In this document: positions 42,635-53,969 of the stretch, piece by piece
Layout of the letters: each line of letters opens with the position of its first letter
Position numbering within the stretch: the stretch's first letter is position 1
From: Paramacrobiotus metropolitanus
Lineage: Eukaryota; Tardigrada; Eutardigrada; Parachela; Macrobiotidae
DNA length: 64,000 nt
Reading direction: 5' to 3'
Assembly (NCBI RefSeq): GCF_019649055.1
Contig: NW_026570246.1
Span: forward strand, 558,001-622,000
Notes under the pieces: generated by a model
What the model was told of the DNA's origin: nothing
What the model saw: the letters and a program-made list of their open reading frames with translations, nothing else
Databases searched by the model: none
Translations under genes and position numbers: made by a program

Positions 42635-45600
42635 ATGGCATTTAATGAGGCAACCAAGGAAATCCCTCGAAAATTCATTAGTACGGAGAAGAACCATGCC
42701 AGAGTTCTCAGCGATGATGCTACAGTACAGGAAGCCAGGCTAGTTGTTCTCCCCGGAGAACTTTTCCATTTGGTGTGCACTACCGATGACAACCAGCCTG
42801 GACAAGAAGCACTTTTTCTTATGTCACTGGATCGTGCCAGTGTGTTAATGGAAACCGATACGAGATTCGTGCGAGAAATTTCCAATTATATGGCGGAACT
42901 GCTGTTGCCCGTGGATCGGCCGAGACGTCTTGGATTATTGAATGAACATCGTCAAAATCTGCGACTGGAGGAGTTCATGCAGGTGGAACCGGGGACCGGT
43001 GTGACTGTCTCCTTTGACAATATGCCATTTCCTGGCGTCGTTTACTGTCATGGGCTAGTGCCAGAAAAGGGGCCGGGAATATGGTTCGGTGTTTGGTTGA
43101 TTCATCATGCTGGCCAGGGCGATTCTGACGGTTCCGTTAGCGGAAAACGTTATTTCACTTGCAATCCAGATTGTGCGGTGTTTGTAACGGTGGCCGATGT
43201 GGTTCTGCGGAACGAATCAAACAGCAGCTCTGATGGTACTCGTCTCGCGATAGGGGAGCGTTCACCACAGAATCCTTCGCCGCAGTGCAATACCAATGCT
43301 CTCGCCCTCGGTGGAAATTCGCCTGGAAAACGAGGACAGTCTCCCACGGAGTCGAAAAGTATCGTAAACCTGTTGCACGGTGCCGTTAATGTTGCAGCCA
43401 ATGCGATCGGATTCCATAAAGGAAGCCAGTCTCCTCGTTCGGAATTTTCCAGAAGCCAAGTTTTCGTTAATTCTAATCTGGCGCCTAAAGCCTCGACAAG
43501 TATCCCTTCGCCGCCTGTATTCCAGAGTTCCGGAGCGGTGCCTGCGAATCCTTCGGTTGATTGTGTGCCGTTTAAGTTGAATGACCGGGTTTGTTTCCTG
43601 CAGGATAAGGGCGACCCGGAAATTGCCACAGTCAGATGGATCGGCTGGCTTTCAAAAGAACCTGGAAGCGATTTATACGCAGGGATTCAGTTCGTGAGTT
43701 GTCTTAATGTAGCGCACTGGACTTAATGCTTTGCTAAGTTTTATCAATTTTGAGAAAATAAAATTTCAGTACGTATTTGCATCTCCTAGGATAAACCAGT
43801 TGGTAGTGGAACAGGACAATTCAATGGAGATCAGATTTTTGTAACCCCACCGAACCATGCTGCTATTGTTCCTGTAATATCTTTGTTAGCCTATGAGGAA
43901 GCCCAGGAGCGGGCTCACGCACAATCCTGCCCTTTAAGAGTACAGCCGCAGATAGTGAAGAAACCCTCTTACAGTGAATGTGCAAATAGACCACCCCAAA
44001 ATTCTCACGCAGGATTGCCTTCGTTGGAAAATGCGGCCGATGCATCTAAGCGCTCAGTACAGCCCGCTGCAGTTTCTTCTTTATCAAGCCAGGATGTCTC
44101 GAAGCCGTCGTCTGGACCAAATCCTCGATTAAATTCAAAACCATCGCATCCGGTGCCGCAGTTACACCCAGCTTCTTTGCGTCGCATCGATGACCGGATC
44201 TGCAGTGGTAGAGCACGTGGTATCCAAGGCCACAGAAATTCCTGCTATGTGGACGCCACCTTATTCAGTATGTTTGCATTTACTGATGTCTTCGACGAGA
44301 TTTTGCACCGGCCTAGAAGAAAGCGCGACATCCATGGTTATGACGAAGTCCAGGTAAACTATTTTGGCTCACTGAACAGTCAGAACGCTGCAGACGGGTG
44401 TTGCAGAAGGTCCTGTTGCATTGGTATTTTAGCGTCTGTTGTGCATACTTCATAGTGCGCTCTCCGTGAAGGAATTGTCAGTCCACTTCGGAACACCATG
44501 TATGTGCCGTGTGTAGATGTAATGCGACTGCGGGAACTGATGGATGAGTTCGGAAATGTAACCGGATTGACCGATGAAGAGCGTGATCCGGAGGAGTTTT
44601 TGACGTCGTTGTTCCAGCAAATCCTTAAAATTGACCCTTTGTTAAAGTTAACAACGGGCGATTGTAACTGGTACACACTTTTTGTTGAAAAGGACCAGAT
44701 GCACCTCATCCCCACTGTGCAGCAACTATTCGACGGATCTTTGGTGACTTCCAGCGTTCGCTTTAAAGAGGTCTGTCCAGTGTTTTTGTTTGTCTGTTTT
44801 AGTCTTATATTTTATGTTCCACGGTATCACCAGATGCGAAGCGGGGAAACTGGTTTCCTGACGGGGAACGGGGAAACTACTAACTGAAACGGTGCCGGTC
44901 TCATTGTCGTTCTTGCTTACACAGGTGCCTAAATGTCTGCTGCTCCTGGCCCCGCGCTCGGGAACAGAGTACAAAATGTACCGCTACATTTATCCCAGCG
45001 CAGTCTTGGATATCACCGATGCGATTGCCGGCTATCCTCGACAGTGCTCGTTCTGTCAGGAAAAAGAAGCGGAATTCGAATGCAAGGAGTGCTATAACTG
45101 GATGCATTTGGAGGGCGAGACTCGTTCGGCACTGAGCACAATGGCTTTTTGTAAGAAGTGCTCCGCTAAACGCCATCAGCGCTATCCCAAGCACAAGCCT
45201 TATAAGATTCAGACCACTTTGGCACTGCTGCCACAAGAACAAGTGCGCATGGAATTGTTTGCTGTTGTATGCATCAAGGCCAGTAATAATATTTACGTTT
45301 CCTATGCCAAAGATGGCAACAGTTTGTGGTATCTCATGGACTCCATGGCCGATCGAGAGTGCGGGGAAGGTGCTTGTGGCTCTAATATTCCTGAGATTCG
45401 TGCCTGCCCGGACTTTAATGAATACTTGGATCTGGAGTTCGGCCATAAGCGGTTAATGGAATATTTGGAACGCCATCTTCAACCCCCCGAATCTGTGCGG
45501 ACTATATGCGAGGATTGTTATATTTTCATGTATCAGCCTATCGGTCTCGGTAGACTGGATGCGGAAAAGGGACAAGTACGTTACCGTGCCCTTACTGGCC

Positions 45601-45991
45601 CACTTTTTAAGAAATGGTTGACTATGCCTTTAATATTATTTCGTTATTGTTAATATTATTTCCTTTTGTTTCGTTGCAGGCAAGCGATGTAACAAAAATG
45701 CATAATAAGGTACTGGAGTTGGAACGAAAACTGCAAGGTTTGTTGTCTCAAATAATCAATTAATTAATATCACCTACTGAAAATCGCATTTTTTTATTCC
45801 TTCTAGCACTACAGCAAGAGCATCGGCGGGTGTGCGAGGAGCGGCACTGTAAAATTTGCCTGGATAAAAATGTTGACGTGGCCTTTCAGTCATGTGGACA
45901 TTTGAGCTGCAGCAACTGCTCACGAACACTGCATGACTGCCCGGTCTGCCGCAAATCTATTTCGGCCAAAATAAAGTTGTTTTTTAATTAA
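42635..45991 (+). CDS. CYLD: CYLD-type ubiquitin hydrolase fused to a C-terminal RING finger
   Basis: CYLD removes Lys63- and Met1-linked ubiquitin from signalling proteins and restrains NF-kB/IMD-type pathways. Six exons (42635-43693, 43790-44353, 44456-44770, 44925-45575, 45680-45737, 45807-45991) close in phase to 943 residues. CAP-Gly-like regions lie near residues 130-170 (FDNMPFPGVVYCHGL) and 314-384 (VRWIGWLSKEPGSDLYAG, GTGQFNGDQIF). The USP domain starts at about 495, with catalytic Cys505 in GHRNSCYVDATLF, then DPEEFLTSLFQQIL and PTVQQLFDGS. A zinc-binding B-box-like insert follows (CSFC, CKEC, FCKKC, RHQRYPKHK). DSMADRE carries the acidic triad residue. Where family members have a catalytic His before a Tyr-Val/Ser-Tyr run, this protein reads SNNIYVSYAK (Asn768, Ile769). 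Human CYLD ends soon after DCYIFMYQ-equivalent sequence; here a coiled coil (KVLELERKLQALQQ) and a C3HC4 RING (CKIC, SCGHLSCSNC, CPVC; 897-935) follow. Confidence 0.9.
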
Positions 45992-46768
45992 ATACTGTTT
46001 AATCCTCAAGTTTTTCCTTGTAAGAAATAATCTGACATGTTCCTTTCCATTAATAATGACTGATTTATTGAGTCTTTTGATTTTTTCACGCGTGTAGCGG
46101 CATTTGTATTTCCTCATGTATTCCTGAGCTGCGCGGGTAATTTTTTTAGTTTATCTTTGTAAAGCATTCAATTTTTAAGATATGTTCGATTCTCAATATT
46201 AGTGTTCACTTGTATTACATTTATTTGTGTACGGATTCCGGTTTGTATCTTCTTGCTGCAATAATATGATTAGGATGTAGTTTATGCGATATCACGTCGT
46301 CTTTTTTGTCTTAGTGCAGTATCGGCAAAGCTTGTGATACTGCTAGATAACACGCCACGCGATTCATTATGCTCTCATTACGAAAATAATGAAAATATTT
46401 GCAGGTTAAGATATCAAGACAATCTGTCAAATTGTGTATGGACCTTGCTTCTTTGTTATCATTTCGATGGATCATTTGTTAAGTGTAATCATGCCATGCT
46501 GCATACTTTATCCACAAAACCTGTTTCCACCATATGATGTCAATCAGGGTTGCAACCTGCTGCTACTGTGATAAACTAATGTGGCTGGCGTACCGCAACA
46601 GCTGGTAATCTGTTTGCATTTTGGTTTTTGCGTTTTTAATCCAGCGCGAAATAGGCACTGTACTAGCTGCATTTGGCTGTGTGCAATCATTAAATTTCGG
46701 CAGTCAGTTGCTGTGGATAGTGCTTGATCCTCTTACGGGGATAGGATTCTTAATTCAAATATCCAAAT
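45992..46768. other. Spacer between CYLD and AGMO copy 2
   Basis: 3' UTR of CYLD and promoter/leader of the second AGMO gene. No coding or repeat signal recognised. Confidence 0.5.
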
Positions 46769-49481
46769 ATGACTGCAGACGTTCACAATATTGCGAATGC
46801 TACCGGAAATGGGACGGAGATTTTCCCGCTCTTTAACTGGCGGCTAATGTTCTATCTTATTCATCCTAGTGAAATTCCCGATCTTGATCCTAAGGATGTC
46901 GAAAAAATACCAAATTATGCCAATCAGGTAAATCTGATACAACAGGGTAAATTGGTAACTGAACGTTTCTGCGATTGCAAATTAGTTATCCAAATAACAC
47001 TGTCAACAAATGCTAAAAATACTGTATGTGTTTTGGCCAGAAAACCGTATTAAAATTTTTCCGGCCATATAACACTACGCGATGTTACCATGTACAAGTA
47101 ACTACGAGTAGCTGTTTCTAGAGTGACAGTATGTCAGTATATAGATATAATATCTATACACGTAGTTAGGTGCTATACCGTAATCAAATGAGGCTTACGT
47201 TTTGTGGTTTTGATACATCAATACATACCTGTGTACCCATTTTCTTTCAGGTGATCTTCGTATTCATGGGAATGATTTTGATCGAACTGGCTGTGAAGTA
47301 CTACTACACAGGAAAAGGATTTCGCATAAATGACAGCATTGTAAGTCCTGCACTCACTGCAGCTTTGTCTTTGAATACTACTCTATATATTATGGTTAAC
47401 GTTGACCACAGTTGCTTTTGTGAAGTATTAATCTGTTTCTGGTATTTTTTGGTGCAGTAGTGATAATATAGATTATCATGTTTGTACCGCGTACTTATCT
47501 TTTGCTCATTGCAGGTCTCGATGACCGCCGGAATTGTTTCCCAGAGCGTCAAGTAAGATGGGAAAAAACGATAGCATATTCATCAGCACGTCTATCGGCT
47601 GTGCGTGTGTGTTTTTGTTTTACCTACTCTATTAATCGTAAGTATATATACAATTCGTTTGCCTCTGATATTGATTTTTTGGCAAACTATTTATTAGGTG
47701 ATTTTTATTGTGTAGTTGTACAAGTGCAGCTTGCTTAAAGCCGGTTAAAATTTGTCAAGGTTTCTTCTTCGTGGAGTGGACCTGATCGTTTACGTATACA
47801 TCTTCGACAATTGGAGATTATGGACGATCCCGCTGAAAAGTTGGACCGGTTGGATTCTAGCGGCTTTGGCAGCCGATTTGGCTTATTACTGGCTACACAG
47901 ATTGAACCACGGTATTTTGTTTAGCTTTAGTTTTACTAATAACACCTGATGTGTATTTAATCAACATAGTTTGAGCTTATTTAATTATAACTCTAGAGTT
48001 CCCTTAAAAGGTGCAACATTTTTGCAGAGGTTAGCATCCTTTGGGCAAGTCACCAGACTCACCACAGCTCTGAGGTATGGACATCCTAATGAAAATTTAT
48101 TGATACATAACACGCCTGCTCTACGTATTAATACATAATTAGCACGACTGCAGTATCAGAAAATATCGTAGTCCTTGATCATCTAATAATCAGTTTAAAG
48201 AATGCGTTTGGCATCTAAAAAAGAGTGCGTTTTGCATAAACAGGAGTACAATCTCACGACAGCCTTACGACAAAGCGCGTTCGGAGCAATATACGCATGG
48301 ATTGTGTATCTTCCCATGGCATTCTTTGGTTTCACACCTGTTGCTCATCTGATTCACATCCAAGTTAACACATTGTATCTGGCAGCTATTCCTCAGCTGT
48401 CGCTATGGTTTTTATAAACCGTATTTCATTCTCAGGTATCAATTCTACATCCACACAACTGTAATCAAGTAAGTTGGACATCATAGCTACGTTGCGCCTG
48501 CTGACGAAAAAATTATGCGCCGGTGCATTTGTACTTACGTTTTCACTTTTCACAGGAGCATGGGTCCACTGGAACTGATTCTCAACACACCCAGCCATCA
48601 TCGTGTCCACCATGGGCGGAACCGCTACTGCATCGACAAGAACTATGCCGGAGCTTTAATTATCTGGTGCGTCTAAGAAATTATACAAATACAAATAATA
48701 TGAAAAAATTAGCATAATTTCTTGCGCGAAAGGTAATTAAGTGTTTGTTTAACGCGACACTATTACATGACTAATAACGCGAAAAGAACTAAATACCTTT
48801 CTCAGGGATAAAATGTTTGGCACCTTCGAGCCGGAACATCCCGATGAGCCGGTCGTGTATGGCATTCTGACGCCGATCGCCAACTTCAACGGCATGTGGG
48901 TGCAGATTAACTACTACACCGAAAACATCATGAAATGCATGAACTACAAGACACTGAAGCACAAAATGATGTCACTGTTCATGGGTCCGGGATGGATGCC
49001 GGGTACGCCGCGTCTCGGTGACCCCGCTACACTGCCCGACATCAAGCATCCGGCCATGGTGTACGATGTGAAGATCTCCAAATGGAAGAGCGCCTACTGT
49101 GTTGTCCACACGCTGGCGCTGCTGTATTTCTTCGACCACTGCGCCCAGAATTACGAGCAGTGGGATATTCCTACGGTGTGGATTGCCTGTGCGTGTATCT
49201 TTGTGACGGCCGGCAATCTGGGCTCGCTGCTGGATGATCGCTGGTGGATACCGGTGGCGGAAATTGCACGCTGCGGTATCTGTTGGGTACTAGCGCGGAA
49301 GGATTTCGGCTTCTCGGAGCGGGCGGTCACCGTGGGAGAAGTACTGTACGCACTGTCCGGATGGTTCTGGGTGGCGGCGCTGATTTTTGCCGCCAAAAAT
49401 AAGAAAGAAATCCCAATGGAGAAAAGGCGATCGCTGGCCGAACCGGCAGTTGCGGTTCTGAAAACGGAAAAAAGCGATTAA
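46769..49481 (+). CDS. AGMO: Alkylglycerol monooxygenase, copy 2
   Basis: Paralogue of the gene at 38980-41816, same family and expected reaction. Nine exons: 46769-46927, 47251-47340, 47515-47552, 47760-47911, 48028-48074, 48244-48374, 48436-48468, 48556-48666, 48806-49481, in phase, 478 residues. Exons 2-8 have exactly the same lengths as in copy 1 (90, 38, 152, 47, 131, 33, 111). The di-iron histidine motifs are kept: [15 protein letters not shown] and [14 protein letters not shown]. The N terminus is 14 residues shorter ([20 protein letters not shown] matches copy 1 FNWRMMFY). The last exon ends in a different Lys-rich tail. Both copies look active. This is a tandem duplication interrupted by CYLD on the same strand. 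Which copy is the older is not visible from the sequence. Confidence 0.94.
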
Positions 49482-50593
49482 GACGCATTAGTTTTCCAGG
49501 TTTACTGGCAATGAGAAACTTGTCAGGTGTCCTTTCGTTTACTTAATGCAATTGTGATTTCGAATCAGTATTGAATAGTGATGTTCGGTACTGTGCGGGA
49601 GATTGTGTATGCAGAGTTCGCGGTTTTCCTTATTGGAATTCTTCCCCGCGAAAGCTGGATACGTACATCGTTCTTGCATCTCCGATTATGGCTTATAAAA
49701 GTATTAAGAAGATGTTATTTGGGTTCAGTATTTTTATAATATTATTGAAGGCAGTTCCGTTACATAATTCCGCACCAGTTTTAAAAGTTAGGATAATGTA
49801 TTGTACATTAATTAATTCGTTTGTTAGCCGTTAATTAATTCGTCTGAGTTACTGTAACTAGTCAGTTTAAATTGCAAGTGTAAACAAAGTGCGAACTGGA
49901 TTGTGCTGCACCTGTCAAGGTAATTGCTATTATTTATAAAATACTTTTTATATGTTGCTTTGTTGTTTCAGTGCTATTTCAATGTGGTAACTCGATAAAA
50001 CAAAATTAACTACCTTGAAATATCTTTCAAGTGTGAAGCCATCAAGAAAATTTGGCAGTGAATTCAGGATTAGGTAGTAGCTTTAGTAAACTATTTTCTG
50101 TGCCTAATTAAGAGATTAGAAGTATTTCGAAATGTTAAGATGTACAGATTTTTAGTATTAACGCCATCGTAGGCACAAAGATGCATTAAGCACAAATACT
50201 CAAGGTACTGTATTTCCAAATGGCACCAATCGGACCATAAATAAACCGCGCACGAGTCAGCTATCTGATAAGATACTCGTACAAATGCTATCGGGCTCTG
50301 CTATACTTCTCTGAAGCTTTCTATGCAATATCCTTATCTTATAATTGCGCATCATATCATCAACAGCGCTGCTGATAACGGCACACTGCGGTAGTCTTAT
50401 CAGGATCAAACCCCATAAGAACGTTTGGAAATGATATTTTGATTTAAAGCTGCATTGAAGGGCTTCTTTTGTGTGGTTATGCAATCAACTCGGACAACGT
50501 CGTGGTTACAGAAATCTGCAAGGGCGCAAGTGTCAAATTGCCATTATTGCTTCCTTTTAATTTTTTAAACCCTTTGTTACAATCGTACCAATA
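49482..50593. other. Intergenic, no gene recognised
   Basis: Downstream of AGMO copy 2 and upstream of PNP. The open frames at 49571-49834 and 50257-50484 (-) have no motifs or splice support. Confidence 0.5.
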
Positions 50594-53270
50594 ATGGCTC
50601 AAAAGATGGAGGATTTGTCACCCGACTCGTAAGTGGTTCTCAATATATACATAATACATATCTGTCTTTTTAAACTTTTTCGGTGTTAAGAGCCATAATG
50701 CATGCACGACCTGTAAAATGCAAAGTAAATTTTATAAATTAATAACAATCAGTAGCATTTAATAACGAATCAAAAAGAAAATTTGGAATGCTGATATCCT
50801 ACAAAATCTAAATACTGCTTAATATTGCTGTAAACAAAAATTTTACTTTGCTACCGGCTATATGTCTACTATAATATGTCTACTATAATATATATGTCTA
50901 CTATATATGTCTACTATACATATGTCTACTACTATATATATGTCTACTATATATGTCTACTATAATACTTATTGTATTGTGCACTACACCCAAAGATATG
51001 CTATATATCTGTACACAATAGTGTATTCACTGTATTGCACCGTACTTTGTACAACGCGGGTAAGTACAACAGGTTGGTGCAACACAACATAATATATTTT
51101 TGTTTATTATTAAAAAATATTCTTTTCAATCCTGCAATGAAAATCACAATCAGATATGAATAGAGACTGGTTAGCAGGTTCAAAGACATCTTCGAAGAAT
51201 ACGAGACCATTGCCAACTCCTTGCGGGAGAAGACACGACATCGTCCGAGGATTGCTATCATCTGCGGCTCAGGATTGGGTGGCCTGGGCGACCTGATTGA
51301 AGAAAGGGATGTGGTGGAATACGAAAATATTCCCTACTTTCCTGTTAGTACCGGTAAGGATAAATAACAACCCCCGACGAAACTGATAAAGTGTACATAC
51401 AGTAAATCAGAAGGTCACAGCAATGCTCTCTTCGTAGTCCCGGGACATGTGGGAAGACTAATTTTCGGCAAATTAAGCGGAGTTGCGGTTGTGTGCATGC
51501 AAGGCAGATTTCATTTCTACGAAGGGTGGAAGATGAGAGAGGTGAGAAAGTTTTACTTTAGTGATTTGACAATGAGAACTATGCCAATATACTGATAAGG
51601 AATTTGTAGCGATCTTATTGTATTGCAAGACTAATCCTGTTGACCACTGGTTGCAGGTGACAATGCCGGTTAGAGTATTTAAACTCCTTGGCGTGCACAC
51701 TCTGATTGTCACAAATGCTGCCGGGTAAATTGCAATTCTCAACCATGTTAAAAAAACCAACTTTAAATTTCATGAATCGTGTCTAGATTACTGGGATTTT
51801 TATGTTACAGAAGTGTTAACCCGAGCTACAAAGTGGGAGATTTGATGATAATAAAAGATCACATAAATTTTCCGGGACTTTCTGGTAACAATGCTTTGAT
51901 GGGGCCGAACGACGAAAGGTGAGCCAAAAAAGCACTCGGCGAAAACCCTGAGAATAAAGAAAATTGACGGAAAAATGACAGTAATTATCTGCATGCGTGC
52001 TAATGATGATTTATCATATTTACTCTAAAAAGCATTAGACGTCCAACCGCAGCGTTATATTGAATACTTTCTGAGCTGCTTAATTACATGCCTTTAAAAG
52101 GTTTTGCCAAATCCTTTTTCAGTTCTTTAGTTGTAATGATAAATAATACTACAATATTTATGATTCAACATTTAACTTGTACCACTATATTTTTTGTGTT
52201 TTGTCTTACAGATGGGGAGCAAGATTTCAGGTATGGACAGATATTTGTATAACGTGGTCATTAAGACTCTATATAGAGAAAAAAAGAGTATAACCACGCA
52301 ACGAGAAAGATTGATAGCGGTTTTAATTATTTCAGCCACTGAATACCGCATACGACACTAAACTCAGAAAGGTCGTGAAAGAAATCGCTTCGAATATCGG
52401 ATTACGAGACCACACTCATCAAGGTGTATATGCAATGCTGAGCGGTCCAACCTTCGAGACTCCGGCTGAAGTAAGTATCCAGATAACAAACAGTACACTT
52501 GTTGCTGCGGTCAGTTTATATAGCAAAATTATGCAAACGTTCTGCTGGACTTTTATCGCGGCGCCCGTCGGCTCAAATATTTGCGTTCGAAGTTCAACTT
52601 CAAATTTGTCCTACATATATTGTTCTTTTTAATACAGGCACGTGCGATGCGGGTTCTCGGAGCCGATTGCTGTGGTAAATAAAAAAAAACATCTTAATTT
52701 TCAACTGCAAGGATACTAACACCTGTTACCGAAAACTGTAACCAAGTTTCTAAGTTTCACTTGGTTTTGTATCATGAGTAGCATCTGATATAGCTTTTTG
52801 TCAACATCACAATAAATACTGATGTCCAGATATGTTTCTTAATTTGACAATATAAAGTAATGTTACTATCTTTTCCGGCAAAGATGTGCGATTAACACTA
52901 TGTAATCTGCGGCGGTTAATTAGCATCTGATTAGGCAAAACAGTCTAATTAACATAATCTGCTATTTTTGAGAATAGGAATGTCAACCGCCCCGGAAACA
53001 ATTGTCGCCAGGCACTGTGGACTGCGCGTTCTGGGCATAAGTCTGATAACGAATTTGATAGTCGTGGAAGATGACACCGAATTCGGACCCAACCACGAGG
53101 AAGTACTTCAGGTCGGTAAGCGACGAGCGGCGCATTTGCAACAGTTGGTCGGCGAAGTGGTGACGTGGATCCAGCAAGAGGAGCAAACGGAACCGCAAAG
53201 GTCACCGGAAGTTGCTGCTGTGTTAGTGAACCATGCTCCGCCGAAATCATGTCCCCATTCCATACCGTAA
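50594..53270 (+). CDS. PNP: Purine nucleoside phosphorylase
   Basis: Cleaves inosine and guanosine with phosphate to the free base and ribose 1-phosphate, in purine salvage. Nine exons (50594-50628, 51178-51353, 51411-51541, 51657-51724, 51811-51918, 52212-52230, 52336-52470, 52638-52674, 52978-53270) close in phase to 333 residues. Exon 6 is a 19-base microexon coding RWGARFQ across its joins. Motifs of the trimeric PNP family: [84 protein letters not shown] (phosphate/base-site Glu), [20 protein letters not shown] and SLITN. The Asn of SLITN fits specificity for 6-oxopurines. A tail of about 40 residues, Gln/Glu/Pro-rich, extends beyond the human C terminus. The start exon codes only 11 residues before the first intron, as is common in this family. 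Confidence 0.95.
50861..50965. repeat. Minisatellite in PNP intron 1
   Basis: About seven copies of TATGTCTACTA separated by variable TA spacers (ATA, TATA, CA). Lies wholly in the first PNP intron. Confidence 0.85.
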
Positions 53271-53969
53271 ACTCATTACATGACTAGTACTCAACTTATT
53301 TTAACTGTTTTCACCGTTAACAAGATGAAAGCCACAGCAAAACCGAGTAGAAAATGAGTGATGAATACGCAACAGCGCTTATAAATATTTCGGCTTTTAT
53401 TGTGTAACAATTTTATAAGCTGTGATCGCAGCTGATTGTAAGCAACAATAAAATCTTTAATTATAGTAATATCAATATTCTGTTTTGCTACCAATGCCGC
53501 ACCAGTGGGACAAAATCTAGTCTAGATTCACTTATTCAGCCAAGTTGCAATACGGGCTGCTTCGCATGATCACGTTTATATAAGTACTTATACAGTATTA
53601 ACGTAAAAAAAATTGCCCCCATGGTATAAATTACAGTATTATCATTCCAGTGTCACCGTTACAGCACATGCAGTGCTTACCATTAAATTTTCTTGCACAG
53701 GAATAATGTGAAAAAAGCGCTTTGCTCTTCGGAAATCGGCCGAATTGCTGGGTTTTTTAACAAGCTGATTAACAATCACCCCATTGAAACTGTCAAAGAT
53801 TGTCAAAAAAATTAAAACTGTTGACAAAATTAATACAAAGGCCGAAGTAGAAAATGACTAGGTCGTTCAACAATGCTTCTTCTTTCCTCTATGACATATA
53901 ATACTCTCTTAAAAACCTTCAGTTAAATACATAACTACTTTGTTGCGTCTTTTGGTATATAAACAGATG
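53271..53969. other. Spacer between convergent PNP and receptor genes
   Basis: Should be mainly the two 3' UTRs. No gene recognised on either strand. Confidence 0.5.
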
